The notes under the pieces: model-generated
Databases searched by the model: none
What the model saw: the letters and a program-made list of their open reading frames with translations, nothing else
What the model was told of the DNA's origin: nothing
Part shown: positions 1-7,834 of the stretch, piece by piece
Numbering within the stretch: position 1 is the first letter of the stretch
How the letters are laid out: the number at the start of each line of letters is the position of its first letter
Assembly: GCA_913776795.1 (NCBI GenBank)
Contig: CAJYRH010000521.1
Location: 1-20,067 of the forward strand
Direction of reading: 5' to 3'
Source of the DNA: an uncultured Pseudorhodoferax sp.
GTDB taxonomy: Bacteria > Pseudomonadota > Gammaproteobacteria > Burkholderiales > Burkholderiaceae
Length of the DNA stretch: 20,067 nucleotides
Position numbers and translations under genes: made by a program

Positions 1-889
1 CCACCCCGCCGGCCTGCAGGTGCGCGACCAGCAGCCGCACTGCGCCGCCGGGCTGCTCGTCGGCGCGCAGGCACAGCATCAGCCGGCGCCGCGCCCAGGG
101 CTCGTCGAGGGCCACGAGCCGGATCGACAGCGCGCTCTTGTAGATCTGCGCGCTGCCGCGCGGCAGCACGCCCAGGCCCATGCCGGCCGCGACCATCAGG
201 CACAGCGCGTCGTAGCCCGAGACCTGCATGCGCAGCCTGAGCGGCAGCCCCGCGTCGGCGGCCGCGCGCTGGAGCTGGTGGTGGATCGCGCTGCCCGGGT
301 GCGTGGCGACGAGTTCGTAGGGCAGCACCTCGGCCAGCCGCACCTGCTTGCGCCGCGCCAGCAGGTGGCCGGCCGGCAGGGCCAGGACCAGTTCGTCCTC
401 GCGGTAGGGCAGCAGGCGCAGGTGGGCGCCATAGGTGCCCTCGTTGAGGATGCCCAGGTCGGCCGCGTTCTCGGCCACGCTGCGCGCGATCGCCGTGCTG
501 ATTTGTTCCTGCAGCTGCACCTGCACGCCCGGGTGCCTGGCCATGAAACCCTGGAGCTCGCCGGGCAGAAACTGGGTGATGGCCGAGATGTTGGCCACCA
601 GCCGCACCTGGCCGCGCAGGCCGCTGCCGTACTCGCGCATCTGCAGGGCGATGCCGTCCAGGTCGTGCAGCACGCCCCGCGCGAGATTCAGCAGCGCCCA
701 GGCCGCATCGGTCGGCTGCATGCCACGGTTGCTGCGCGCGAACAGTTCCACATGCAGCTGCTGCTCGAGTTCGGCCAGGCGCCGGCTCGCGGCCGAGGGG
801 GCGATGTGCTCGCGTGCGGCCGCGCGCGCGATGGCACTTTCCTCCATCACGGCGACGAACAGGCGCAGGGAGACCGGGTCCAGCTTCAT
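1..889 (-). CDS. LysR-family transcriptional regulator (C-terminus cut by window edge)
   Basis: Read leftward from the ATG at 889, this frame stays open to the window edge (296 codons), close to the usual LysR length of about 300, so only a few C-terminal residues are missing. It begins MKLDPVSLRLFVAVMEESAI, followed by a winged helix-turn-helix (about residues 18-38, AAAREHIAPSAASRRLAELE) typical of the family. The rest, including GVQVQLQEQ and LRLLPYREDELVLALPAGH, matches the LysR substrate-binding domain, which senses a small-molecule co-inducer. It is a cytoplasmic DNA-binding protein. It diverges from the CoA-transferase/lyase/Bug genes, so it probably controls them and itself; this is inference from position. 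The start has no Shine-Dalgarno, and a TACGAT hexamer ends 7 bases before the ATG, suggesting a leaderless message. The family is certain; the inducer is unknown. Confidence 0.93.
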   Translation of the reverse strand, partial: MKLDPVSLRLFVAVMEESAIARAAAREHIAPSAASRRLAELEQQLHVELFARSNRGMQPTDAAWALLNLARGVLHDLDGIALQMREYGSGLRGQVRLVANISAITQFLPGELQGFMARHPGVQVQLQEQISTAIARSVAENAADLGILNEGTYGAHLRLLPYREDELVLALPAGHLLARRKQVRLAEVLPYELVATHPGSAIHHQLQRAAADAGLPLRLRMQVSGYDALCLMVAAGMGLGVLPRGSAQIYKSALSIRLVALDEPWARRRLMLCLRADEQPGGAVRLLVAHLQAGGV

Positions 890-896
890 GGCTGCG

Positions 897-902
897 ATCG
901 TA
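897..902 (-). promoter_or_regulatory. -10-like hexamer for the LysR gene, leaderless configuration
   Basis: On the minus strand the hexamer TACGAT matches TATAAT at four of six positions. Seven bases separate it from the ATG at 889, so initiation would fall at or next to the start codon. I see no good -35 element. It is given weight mainly because uvrC, pgsA and rlmD have the same geometry. Confidence 0.4.
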
Positions 903-910
903 GCGGCCAT

Positions 911-929
911 GCCGGATTGCGATGGCGGC
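911..929. promoter_or_regulatory. candidate LysR operator (GCCG-N11-CGGC dyad)
   Basis: An interrupted inverted repeat GCCG-N11-CGGC lies in the 117-base divergent gap between the regulator and the CoA-transferase. LysR proteins commonly bind interrupted dyads with an 11-base core, centred about 65 bases upstream of the controlled start site. This dyad is centred about 60 bases upstream of the start site predicted from the promoter at 946-974. The arms are short and GC-rich, so chance is a real alternative. Confidence 0.3.
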
Positions 930-945
930 TTCGCGCTTGAGGGTT

Positions 946-974
946 TTGCGCCTGCCGGTGGCCTGCCGCATGAT
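946..974 (+). promoter_or_regulatory. candidate promoter of the CoA-transferase operon
   Basis: TTGCGC (946-951) and CATGAT (969-974) are separated by 17 bases, a standard sigma-70 arrangement with weak hexamers (three and four matches to consensus). A weak promoter would fit a LysR-activated operon. Arms TTTGCG (945-950) and CGCAAA (985-990) form a long-loop inverted repeat around the predicted start. This is inference from spacing only. Confidence 0.3.
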
Positions 975-1006
975 GCGCGCCGGTCGCAAATTGGGGAGAC
1001 GAGACG

Positions 1007-2209
1007 ATGGAGGCAGACAAGCCGCTGGCCTTGGCCGGCGTGCGCGTGGTGGAGATGGGGCAACTGATCGCCGGCCCGTTCTGTGGCAAGACGCTCGCGG
1101 AGTTCGGCGCCGATGTGGTCAAGATCGAGGCGCCCGGCGGTGGCGACCCGCTGCGCAACTGGCGCATGCTGCAGAACGGCACCTCGGTCTGGTGGCAGGT
1201 GCAGTCGCGCAACAAGCGCTCGCTGGCGCTGGACCTGCGCCAGGCTGAGGGCCAGGACATCGCGCGCAAGCTGATCGCCGAGGCCGACGTGCTGATCGAG
1301 AACTTCCGCCCCGGCACGCTGGAGGGCTGGGGCATGTCGCCCGAAGACCTGCACCGCCTCAACCCGGGCCTGGTCATGTTGCGCATCTCGGGCTACGGCC
1401 AGACCGGCCCCTACCGCGACATGCCCGGCTTCGGCGTGGTCGGCGAGGCCATGGGCGGTCTGCGCCACCTGACCGGCGAGCCGGGGCGTGTGCCGGTGCG
1501 CTGCGGCATCTCGATCGGCGACACCCTGGCCGCTCTGCATGGCGCCATCGGTGTGCTGACGGCGCTCTACCACCGCAAGGTCAACGGCGGGCAGGGGCAG
1601 GTCATCGACGTGGCTCTGCACGAGGCCGTGTTCAATTGCATGGAGAGCCTGATTCCCGAGTACAGCGCCTTCGGCGCCGTGCGCGAGGCTGCCGGCAGCG
1701 CACTGCCCGGCATCGCGCCCAGCAACGCCTACCCCTGCGCTGATGGATGGGTGCTCGTGGCCGGCAACGGCGACAGCATCTTCAAACGCCTGATGGCCGC
1801 CATCGGCCGCGACGACCTGGCCGCGGCACCCGACCTGGCCGACAACGCGGGTCGTGTGGCCCGCGTGGCCGAGATCGATGCCGCCATCGGCGCGTGGACG
1901 GCGGCGCGCACAGTGCCCCAGGTGCTGGACGCGCTGGGCGCGGCGCGCGTGTCGGCCGGCAAGGTCTACACCGCACGCGACATCGCCGAAGACCCCCACT
2001 ACCGCGCCCGCGACATGCTGCTGGCGCAGACCACGCGCGATGGCGACACTGTGACCGTCCCGGGCATCGTGCCCAAGCTGTCGGTCACGCCGGGCCGCAT
2101 CCGCACCAGCGCGCCGCGCCTGGGCGACGATACCGATGCGGTGCTGGCCGAGGCCGGGCTCACCGCCGAGCAGATTGCGCTGCTGCGCAGCAAGGGAGTG
2201 ATTGCATGA
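1007..2209 (+). CDS. Family III (CaiB/BaiF) CoA-transferase
   Basis: This 400-residue protein has the length and pattern of class III acyl-CoA transferases such as formyl-CoA and succinyl-CoA:dicarboxylate transferases. These move CoA from a donor thioester to a free acid through an aspartyl-CoA intermediate. Visible signatures are the N-terminal VRVVEMGQLIAGPFCGKTLA, then GADVVKIEAP, ENFRPGTLE and ISGYGQTGP. D172 in GISIGDTLAALHG sits where the catalytic aspartate lies (D169 in formyl-CoA transferase). A GGGGAG ribosome site at 993-998 supports the ATG at 1007. The stop overlaps the start of the lyase by four bases, so the two are probably translated together. The pairing suggests that it activates the acid the lyase then cleaves. 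The acid is not identifiable from sequence; 3-hydroxy-3-methylglutarate and citramalate are reasonable candidates. Confidence 0.93.
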   Translation: MEADKPLALAGVRVVEMGQLIAGPFCGKTLAEFGADVVKIEAPGGGDPLRNWRMLQNGTSVWWQVQSRNKRSLALDLRQAEGQDIARKLIAEADVLIENFRPGTLEGWGMSPEDLHRLNPGLVMLRISGYGQTGPYRDMPGFGVVGEAMGGLRHLTGEPGRVPVRCGISIGDTLAALHGAIGVLTALYHRKVNGGQGQVIDVALHEAVFNCMESLIPEYSAFGAVREAAGSALPGIAPSNAYPCADGWVLVAGNGDSIFKRLMAAIGRDDLAAAPDLADNAGRVARVAEIDAAIGAWTAARTVPQVLDALGAARVSAGKVYTARDIAEDPHYRARDMLLAQTTRDGDTVTVPGIVPKLSVTPGRIRTSAPRLGDDTDAVLAEAGLTAEQIALLRSKGVIA

Positions 2210-3186
2210 AGACCCAGGACATCTGGCAGGGCGCCGGCCGGCGCATCCACATCCAGGAGGTCGGCATGCGCGACGGCCTGCAGATGGAGCAGGCCTTCGT
2301 GCCGACCGACGAGAAGATCGCGCTGGCCAACGCGCTGTCCGCGGCGGGCCTGTCCAAGATCGAGGTCACGTCCTTCGTCTCGCCCAGCGCCATCCCCGCA
2401 TTGCGCGATGCCGAGATCGTGATGCGCGAGATCACCCGGGTGCCCGGCGTGGTCTACACCGCGCTGGTGCCCAATGTGCGCGGGGCCGAGCGTGCCATCG
2501 AGGCCCGCACCGACGAGCTCAACCTGGTCATGTCGGCCAGCGCCACGCACAACCAGGCCAACCTGCGCATGACGCAGGAGCAGTCGTTCGCGGCGCTGGC
2601 CCAGGTCATCGCTACGTCGCAGGCCGCCGGCGTGCCAGTCAACGTCTCGCTCTCCTGCGTGTTCGGCTGCCCGATGGAGGGGGATGTGGCACCCGAGGCC
2701 GTGTTCGGCTTGGTGCAGCGCTTCGCCGACCTGGGCGTGGCCGGCATCACGCTGTGCGACACCACCGGCATGGCCTACCCGTCGCAGGTGCTGCCTTTGG
2801 CCGCCGCCGCACGTGCCCGCTGGCCTGGTGTGCTGTTCACGCTGCACTTCCACAACACGCGCGGGATGGGCCTGGCCAACGTGCTGGCCGGCATCGCCGC
2901 TGGCGTCGACTGCTACGACACCTCCTTGGGCGGCCTGGGCGGTTGCCCCTATGCGCCCGGCGCGTCCGGCAATGTCTGCAGCGAAGAGATCGTGCATGCG
3001 CTGCAGCTCATGGGGTACGACACTGGCGTGGACCTGGCGCTGCTGATCGCCGCAGCCCAGCGCCTGCCGGCGCTGATCGGCCATGAACTGCCGGGCCAGA
3101 TCGTCAAGGCGGGCCGCCGGCTGGACCTGCACCCCGTGCCTGCCGACTTCGACGCCACGCGTGCCCGGGCCCTGGCCCGTGCCTGA
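2206..3186 (+). CDS. Hydroxymethylglutaryl-CoA lyase family protein
   Basis: A 326-residue TIM-barrel lyase of the DRE-TIM/HMGL family. HMG-CoA lyase splits HMG-CoA into acetyl-CoA and acetoacetate in the cytoplasm, with a divalent metal. The family residues are all visible: R22-D23 in the GMRDGLQ strand, metal-binding H214 and H216 in LHFHNTRG, the signature loop GLGGCPYAPGASGN with catalytic-type C247, and N256. Length fits bacterial HMG-CoA lyases. The start at 2206 overlaps the CoA-transferase stop (ATGA), implying translational coupling. Together the two enzymes can take a free hydroxy-acid to C2 plus C3 or C4 products. Related substrates such as citramalyl-CoA or longer 3-hydroxyglutaryl-CoA homologues cannot be excluded. 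The catalytic loop looks intact. Confidence 0.92.
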   Translation: MKTQDIWQGAGRRIHIQEVGMRDGLQMEQAFVPTDEKIALANALSAAGLSKIEVTSFVSPSAIPALRDAEIVMREITRVPGVVYTALVPNVRGAERAIEARTDELNLVMSASATHNQANLRMTQEQSFAALAQVIATSQAAGVPVNVSLSCVFGCPMEGDVAPEAVFGLVQRFADLGVAGITLCDTTGMAYPSQVLPLAAAARARWPGVLFTLHFHNTRGMGLANVLAGIAAGVDCYDTSLGGLGGCPYAPGASGNVCSEEIVHALQLMGYDTGVDLALLIAAAQRLPALIGHELPGQIVKAGRRLDLHPVPADFDATRARALARA

Positions 3187-3210
3187 ATCCATTTTTCAAG
3201 GAGACACACC

Positions 3211-4173
3211 ATGATCGTTCGACGCACCCTCCTGCTGGCCATGGCCGCCAGCGCCCTGGCCGCCCAGGCGCAAGACACCTACCCCAGCAAACCCATCACG
3301 CTGATCGTGCCGCAGGCGGCGGGCGGTGCCAACGACGCCATCGCGCGCGTGCTGGCACAGCGCCTTTCCGAGCAGTTGCACCAGAGCGTGGTGGTGGACA
3401 ACAAGCCCGGTGCGGGCGGCACGCTGGCCACGGCCAACACCGCGCGTGCCAAGCCCGACGGTTACACGCTGCTGGTGACGGCCGACAGCGCGCACGTGAT
3501 CGGCCCGGCGCTCTACAAGAGCCCGGGTTTCGATCCGGTCAAGGACTTCACGCCAGTGGCGCCCATCGCCACGGCCGGCTACACGCTGGTGGCCAACCCA
3601 TCCTTTCCGGCCAACAACGTGGCCGAACTGATCGCGCTGGCCAAGGCCGCGCCTGGCAAGTACAGCTACGCCTCTGCCGGCAACGGCACGCTGAACCACC
3701 TGATCGGCGAGATGCTGCAGAAGGCGGCTGGCATCCAGTTGCAGCACGTGCCCTACAAGGGCTCTGCCGCGGCGGCCGCCGACGTGGCCGGCGGCCAGGT
3801 GCCGCTGTCGGTGCAGAGCCTGCCTTCGGTGATCGGCCTCGTGAAGAGCGGCAAGCTCAAGGTGCTGGGCGTGGTCAACGAGAAGCGCGTGGCCGCGCTG
3901 CCCGATGTGCCCACCATCGGCGAGACGCTCAAGGGTTTCGGCCAGGCGCCCTGGTATGCCATGTTCGCGCCGGCCGGCACACCGGCGCCCATCGTCGCGC
4001 GCCTGCAGGCCGCCGTGGCCACTGCGCTGGACCAGAAAGAGACCGTCGAGAAACTGTCCGGCGTGGGCTGCGAGCCGTTCAAGGGCTCGGCCCAGCAGCT
4101 CGCCGCGCTGGTGCAGTCCGACCTGCCCAAGTGGGCGCGCGTGGTGAAAGAGACCGGCGCCCAGGTCGATTGA
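3211..4173 (+). CDS. Bug/TctC-family periplasmic solute-binding protein (first of two)
   Basis: A 320-residue secreted binding protein of the Bordetella uptake gene (Bug)/TctC family. These bind carboxylates or related small molecules for tripartite tricarboxylate transporters or for sensing. An N-terminal signal peptide (basic RR, hydrophobic stretch, AQA cleavage site near residue 20) is followed by family landmarks YPSKPITLIVP, AAGGANDAIARVLA, VVVDNKPGAGG, YASAGNGTLNHL, HVPYKGSAAA, LPDVPTIGE and APAGTPAPIV. A strong AAGGAGA ribosome site at 3198-3204 supports the start. It lies 24 bases after the lyase stop, so it is probably in the same operon and presents the substrate of the catabolic pair. 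No TctA/TctB membrane genes are in the window, so any permease must be encoded elsewhere. Such orphan Bug genes are typical of Burkholderiales. Confidence 0.93.
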   Translation: MIVRRTLLLAMAASALAAQAQDTYPSKPITLIVPQAAGGANDAIARVLAQRLSEQLHQSVVVDNKPGAGGTLATANTARAKPDGYTLLVTADSAHVIGPALYKSPGFDPVKDFTPVAPIATAGYTLVANPSFPANNVAELIALAKAAPGKYSYASAGNGTLNHLIGEMLQKAAGIQLQHVPYKGSAAAAADVAGGQVPLSVQSLPSVIGLVKSGKLKVLGVVNEKRVAALPDVPTIGETLKGFGQAPWYAMFAPAGTPAPIVARLQAAVATALDQKETVEKLSGVGCEPFKGSAQQLAALVQSDLPKWARVVKETGAQVD

Positions 4174-4200
4174 CCGAAGAACCCCAGGAGACATGAATCC

Positions 4201-5169
4201 ATGCAACGCATTCGCCGATCCCTTCTCGCACTGGCCGCGCTGAGCGCCCTGCCGTGCGCCGCCCTGGCGCAGGCCTACCCGAACAAGCCCATCACCATGG
4301 TCGTGCCCACGGCCACGGGCGGCACCACCGACCTGTCGGCCCGCATGCTGGCCCAGGCCCTGACGCCTGTGCTCGGCCAGTCCGTGATCGTGGACAACAA
4401 GGGTGGCGGCAACGGCGCGATCGCGGCGGGCATCGTCAAACGCGCGGCGGCCGACGGCTACACGCTGCTCATGCAGTACTCGGGCTACCACGTGATCTCG
4501 CCGCACCTCACCAAGGTGCACCAGTGGGAGCAGGCCGACTTCCAACCGGTGGCCAATGTGATCTCTGCGCCGCAGATCATCGTGGTGCGCGACGGCCTGC
4601 CCGTGAAGACGCTGGTCGAGCTGATCGCCTACGCCAAGGCCAACCCCGGCAAGCTCAACTATGCTTCCTCGGGCAACGGCTCGCTGCAGCACGTGACCGG
4701 TGCCATGCTGGAGCAGCAGGGCGCCATTAAGATGGTCCACGTGCCCTACAAGGGCACGGGTCCGGCGCTGCAGGACCTGCTGGGTGGCCAGGTCGACCTG
4801 ACCTTCGGCACGGCGCCGCCCTTCATGCCGCACATCCAGGCAGGCAAGCTGCGCGTGCTGGCCGTCACCGGCAAGCAGCGCCTGCCCAGCCTGCCCGACG
4901 TGCCGACCACGGCCGAGGCGGGCCTGCCCAAGGTCGACGCCACTTCCTGGTTCGCACTGTTCGCGCCAGCTGCCACGCCCAAAGCCGCCATCGACAAGCT
5001 TGCGGCCGATGCACGCACCGTGGTGCAGAGCGCCGAATTCCGAAAGAAGGCCGAGGAGCAGGGCGCCACGGCCGACTACCAGGACCCGGGGCAGCTGGGC
5101 GCCAAGGTCAAGGCCGATCTGGCCAATTGGGCCGAGGTGGTCAGGAGCGCGCGCATCGAGGCCGAGTAG
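4201..5169 (+). CDS. Bug/TctC-family periplasmic solute-binding protein (second of two)
   Basis: This 322-residue paralogue of the preceding protein follows after a 27-base gap. It shares the whole family pattern: a signal peptide with likely cleavage after ALA at residue 23, [79 protein letters not shown] and a closing helix ending [21 protein letters not shown] ribosome site at 4185-4190 supports ATG 4201; the ATG at 4193 is out of frame. The ligand-loop residues differ from the first copy (AAGGANDA versus [10 protein letters not shown]), so the two may bind different acids. It is probably the last gene of the operon, although I see no terminator before uvrC. Confidence 0.93.
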   Translation: MQRIRRSLLALAALSALPCAALAQAYPNKPITMVVPTATGGTTDLSARMLAQALTPVLGQSVIVDNKGGGNGAIAAGIVKRAAADGYTLLMQYSGYHVISPHLTKVHQWEQADFQPVANVISAPQIIVVRDGLPVKTLVELIAYAKANPGKLNYASSGNGSLQHVTGAMLEQQGAIKMVHVPYKGTGPALQDLLGGQVDLTFGTAPPFMPHIQAGKLRVLAVTGKQRLPSLPDVPTTAEAGLPKVDATSWFALFAPAATPKAAIDKLAADARTVVQSAEFRKKAEEQGATADYQDPGQLGAKVKADLANWAEVVRSARIEAE

Positions 5170-5200
5170 CACCACGGCGCAAGCGGTTCCGGGGCACGGC

Positions 5201-5206
5201 CACAAT
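5201..5206 (+). promoter_or_regulatory. -10-like hexamer CACAAT before uvrC, leaderless configuration
   Basis: CACAAT matches TATAAT at four of six positions and ends six bases before the ATG at 5213. That places the predicted start site on the initiation codon. No Shine-Dalgarno lies between them, and no clear -35 is visible. Confidence 0.45.
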
Positions 5207-5212
5207 ACGTCC

Positions 5213-7216
5213 ATGCCCTCGATGCATTCCGATGAACTGCTGGCCCAGGTGGCCGCGCTGCCCGCGCTGCCGGGCGTGTACCGCTATTTCGACGCGGCCG
5301 ACCAGTTGCTCTACGTGGGCAAGGCGCGCGACCTCAAGAAGCGCGTCTCCAGCTACTTCCAGAAGACCCACGGCGGCACGCGCATCGGCCACATGGTGGC
5401 CAGCATCGCACGGATGGAGACCACCGTGGTGCGCTCCGAGGCCGAGGCGCTGCTGCTCGAGAACAACCTGATCAAGGCGCTGGGTCCCAAGTACAACATC
5501 CTCTTCAGGGACGACAAGAGCTACCCCTATCTCAAGATCACCGGCGCCGGACCGACCGAACTGTCGACCTCGCGCCAGACCGCGCCCTCTGACTTCCCGC
5601 GCGTGGCTTACTACCGCGGTGCAGTCGACAAGAGGCACCGCTATTTCGGGCCGTTCCCCAATGCCTGGGCGGTCAAGGAGTCCATCCTGCTGCTGCAGAA
5701 GGTGTTCCGCCTGCGCACTTGCGAAGACACGGTGTTCGTGAACCGTACGCGCCCTTGCCTGCTGTACCAGATCAAGCGCTGCTCGGGGCCGTGCGTGCAC
5801 AACATCGCCCCAGGCGACTATGCAGAGGACGTGCGCAATGCCGAGCGCTTCCTCGATGGAGACACGCAGCTCGTGCTCCAGGGGCTGGAGTCGCGCATGA
5901 TGGCCCATGCCGAGAAGCTGGAGTTCGAGAAGGCGGCCGAGTTGCGCAACCAGATGGGCGCGCTGTCGCGCGTGCTGCACCAGCAGTCGGTGGACACAGG
6001 TTCGGACAAGGACGCAGACATCCTGGCCGTCAAGGTGAGCGGTGGGCGGGCCTGCGTGAACCTGGCCATGGTGCGCGGCGGCCGCCACCTGGGCGACCGG
6101 CCGTACTTCCCGAGCCATGTGGACGACGCCGTGGCATTGCAGGCGGCCGAGGCCGAAAGCGATGCGCAGGCTGCCGCGCCGGTGGAAGTGCAGGTGCTCG
6201 AGGCCTTCATCGCGCAGCACTACACCGGCGTGGCGGTACCGCCGCTGCTGATCACGAGCGAAGCCGTGTCCAAGGAGCTGATTGCGGCACTGTCGGCCGA
6301 CAGTGGCCAGCGCGTCGCGGTCCAGCACCAGCCGCGCGAGCAGCGCCGGCAGTGGTTGGAGATGGCCCAGAAAAATGCCGCGCTGCAACTCGCCCGGCTG
6401 CTGGCCGAAGAGGGGTCGCAGCAGGCGCGCACGCGCGCACTGGTCGAGGCGCTGGACCTCGCACCGGATGCGCTCGAGCACTTGCGAATCGAATGCTTCG
6501 ACATCTCGCACACGGCCGGCGAAGCCACGCAGGCCTCGTGCGTGGTGTTCCAGAACCACAGGATGCAAAGCTCGGAGTACCGGCGCTTCAAGATCGAGGG
6601 CATCACAGGCGGCGACGACTATGCGGCCATGCGCCAGGTGCTCACGCGCCGCTACGCCAAGTTCTCGCCACAGGCCATTGCGGAGGCGGCGGCTGAAGCG
6701 CGGGAGGTCCCCGTGTCCGTAGCGGCTGACCCGCCGGCCGAGGCGGCGGGCGCGCCGTCCAAGGTCCGCATGCCCGATCTGGTGCTGGTCGATGGCGGGC
6801 GTGGCCAGGTCTCGATGGCGCGCGAGGTGTTTCAGACCCTGGGCCTTCCCATCAGCCTGATCGTCGGCGTGGAGAAGGGCGAGGGCCGCAAGGTCGGGCT
6901 GGAGGAGCTCGTGTTCGCCGACGGCCGCCCCAAGGCCCAGCTGGCGCGTGACTCGGCCGCACTGATGCTGGTGGCGCAGATCCGTGACGAGGCCCATCGC
7001 TTCGCCATCACGGGCATGCGCGCGGCGCGTGCCAAGGTGCGCACCGGCGGCAGCCGCATCGAAGAAATTCCAGGCATCGGCCCCAAGCGCCGGGCCCGGC
7101 TGTTGCAGCGCTTCGGCGGCGTCCGCGGTGTGGCCGCGGCCAGCGTGGACGACATCGCCACCGTCGAAGGTGTCTCGCGCGAACTCGCCGAACGCATCTA
7201 CAAAGCCTTGCACTGA
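5213..7216 (+). CDS. uvrC: UvrC, excinuclease ABC subunit C
   Basis: UvrC makes both incisions in nucleotide excision repair after UvrB marks the lesion; it is cytoplasmic. Domains in order: GIY-YIG nuclease (G21-V-Y23 and Y34-V-G36, with R39), a cysteine-containing segment ([13 protein letters not shown], then CSGPC), the UVR motif that binds UvrB (around residue 236, [12 protein letters not shown]), the RNase H-like nuclease with D430 in ECFDISH, D527 in VDGGRGQ and H595 in DEAHRFAI, and a C-terminal helix-hairpin-helix pair from about residue 617 (IPGIGPKRR). At 667 residues it is longer than the E. coli protein (610). Much of the excess lies in a serine/threonine-rich insert after SYPYLKI and an alanine/proline-rich insert before the D527 strand. 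The frame continues upstream, but alignment starts at [13 protein letters not shown] 5222 is a possible alternative. Confidence 0.97.
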   Translation: MPSMHSDELLAQVAALPALPGVYRYFDAADQLLYVGKARDLKKRVSSYFQKTHGGTRIGHMVASIARMETTVVRSEAEALLLENNLIKALGPKYNILFRDDKSYPYLKITGAGPTELSTSRQTAPSDFPRVAYYRGAVDKRHRYFGPFPNAWAVKESILLLQKVFRLRTCEDTVFVNRTRPCLLYQIKRCSGPCVHNIAPGDYAEDVRNAERFLDGDTQLVLQGLESRMMAHAEKLEFEKAAELRNQMGALSRVLHQQSVDTGSDKDADILAVKVSGGRACVNLAMVRGGRHLGDRPYFPSHVDDAVALQAAEAESDAQAAAPVEVQVLEAFIAQHYTGVAVPPLLITSEAVSKELIAALSADSGQRVAVQHQPREQRRQWLEMAQKNAALQLARLLAEEGSQQARTRALVEALDLAPDALEHLRIECFDISHTAGEATQASCVVFQNHRMQSSEYRRFKIEGITGGDDYAAMRQVLTRRYAKFSPQAIAEAAAEAREVPVSVAADPPAEAAGAPSKVRMPDLVLVDGGRGQVSMAREVFQTLGLPISLIVGVEKGEGRKVGLEELVFADGRPKAQLARDSAALMLVAQIRDEAHRFAITGMRAARAKVRTGGSRIEEIPGIGPKRRARLLQRFGGVRGVAAASVDDIATVEGVSRELAERIYKALH

Positions 7217-7254
7217 GAACGCCGCCGGTGCCCGGACGGCGCACGGTCGCATGC

Positions 7255-7260
7255 CACAAT
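7255..7260 (+). promoter_or_regulatory. -10-like hexamer CACAAT before pgsA, leaderless configuration
   Basis: The same hexamer as before uvrC, ending seven bases before the ATG at 7268, with no Shine-Dalgarno between. It would give the pgsA-permease-dehydrogenase set its own start site, separate from uvrC. No clear -35 is seen. Confidence 0.45.
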
Positions 7261-7267
7261 GCCCGGC

Positions 7268-7834
7268 ATGTTCTGGACCATTCCCACCATCATGACGTGG
7301 ACGCGCATCATCGCGATCCCGATCATCGTGGGGGTGTTCTACCTGCCGCTGCCGGTGGCCACCTGCAACCTGATCGCTACCGTGCTGTTCGTGGTGTTCG
7401 CCGCCACCGACTGGCTCGATGGCTACCTCGCGCGCAAGCTCAACCAGACATCGGCCTTCGGAGCCTTCCTCGACCCGGTGGCCGACAAGTTCCTGGTCTG
7501 TGCCAGCCTGCTGGTACTGGTGCACCTGAACCGCGCCGACGTGTTCGTCGCCCTGATCATCATCGGCCGCGAGATTGCGATCTCCGCATTGCGCGAGTGG
7601 ATGGCGCAGATCGGCGCCTCCAAGAGTGTGGCGGTGCACATGATCGGCAAGCTCAAGACCACGGTGCAGATGGTGGCCATCCCCTTCCTGCTCTATGACG
7701 GCCGCCTGTTCGGCGTGGTCGACACTGCGCTGTGGGGCATCGTTCTGATCTGGATCGCTGCCGTGCTGACGGCCTGGTCCATGGGTTATTACCTGCAGAA
7801 GGCGATTCCCGAGATCCGGGCACGCGCCCGATGA
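7268..7834 (+). CDS. pgsA: PgsA, CDP-diacylglycerol--glycerol-3-phosphate 3-phosphatidyltransferase
   Basis: This inner-membrane enzyme makes phosphatidylglycerophosphate, the committed step to phosphatidylglycerol and cardiolipin. The CDP-alcohol phosphatidyltransferase signature is complete: D48-x2-D51-G-x2-A55-R56, then G-x3-D69-x3-D73 (seen as TDWLDGYLAR and GAFLDPVADK). Hydrophobic segments follow, ending in a basic tail. Length (188 residues) is normal. An ATG at 7259 is in frame, but family N-termini begin like MFWTIPTIMTWTRI, which favours 7268. The stop overlaps the next gene (ATGA). Adjacency to uvrC is common in proteobacteria. Confidence 0.95.
   Translation: MFWTIPTIMTWTRIIAIPIIVGVFYLPLPVATCNLIATVLFVVFAATDWLDGYLARKLNQTSAFGAFLDPVADKFLVCASLLVLVHLNRADVFVALIIIGREIAISALREWMAQIGASKSVAVHMIGKLKTTVQMVAIPFLLYDGRLFGVVDTALWGIVLIWIAAVLTAWSMGYYLQKAIPEIRARAR

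Noticed and set aside
4193..4195. ATG at 4193 as start of the second Bug protein
   Set aside because: It is out of frame with the protein by two bases. ATG 4201 begins the signal peptide at a normal distance from CAGGAG.
3196..5214. Minus-strand open frame of about 670 codons antisense to both Bug genes
   Set aside because: It is rich in His, Gly, Arg and Gln with no domain-like pattern, and lies exactly opposite two certain genes. GC-rich DNA with strong third-position bias leaves such frames open.
5141..7639. Minus-strand open frame of about 830 codons antisense to uvrC and pgsA
   Set aside because: Same composition artefact, with no recognisable motif and no ribosome site. UvrC on the plus strand is complete.
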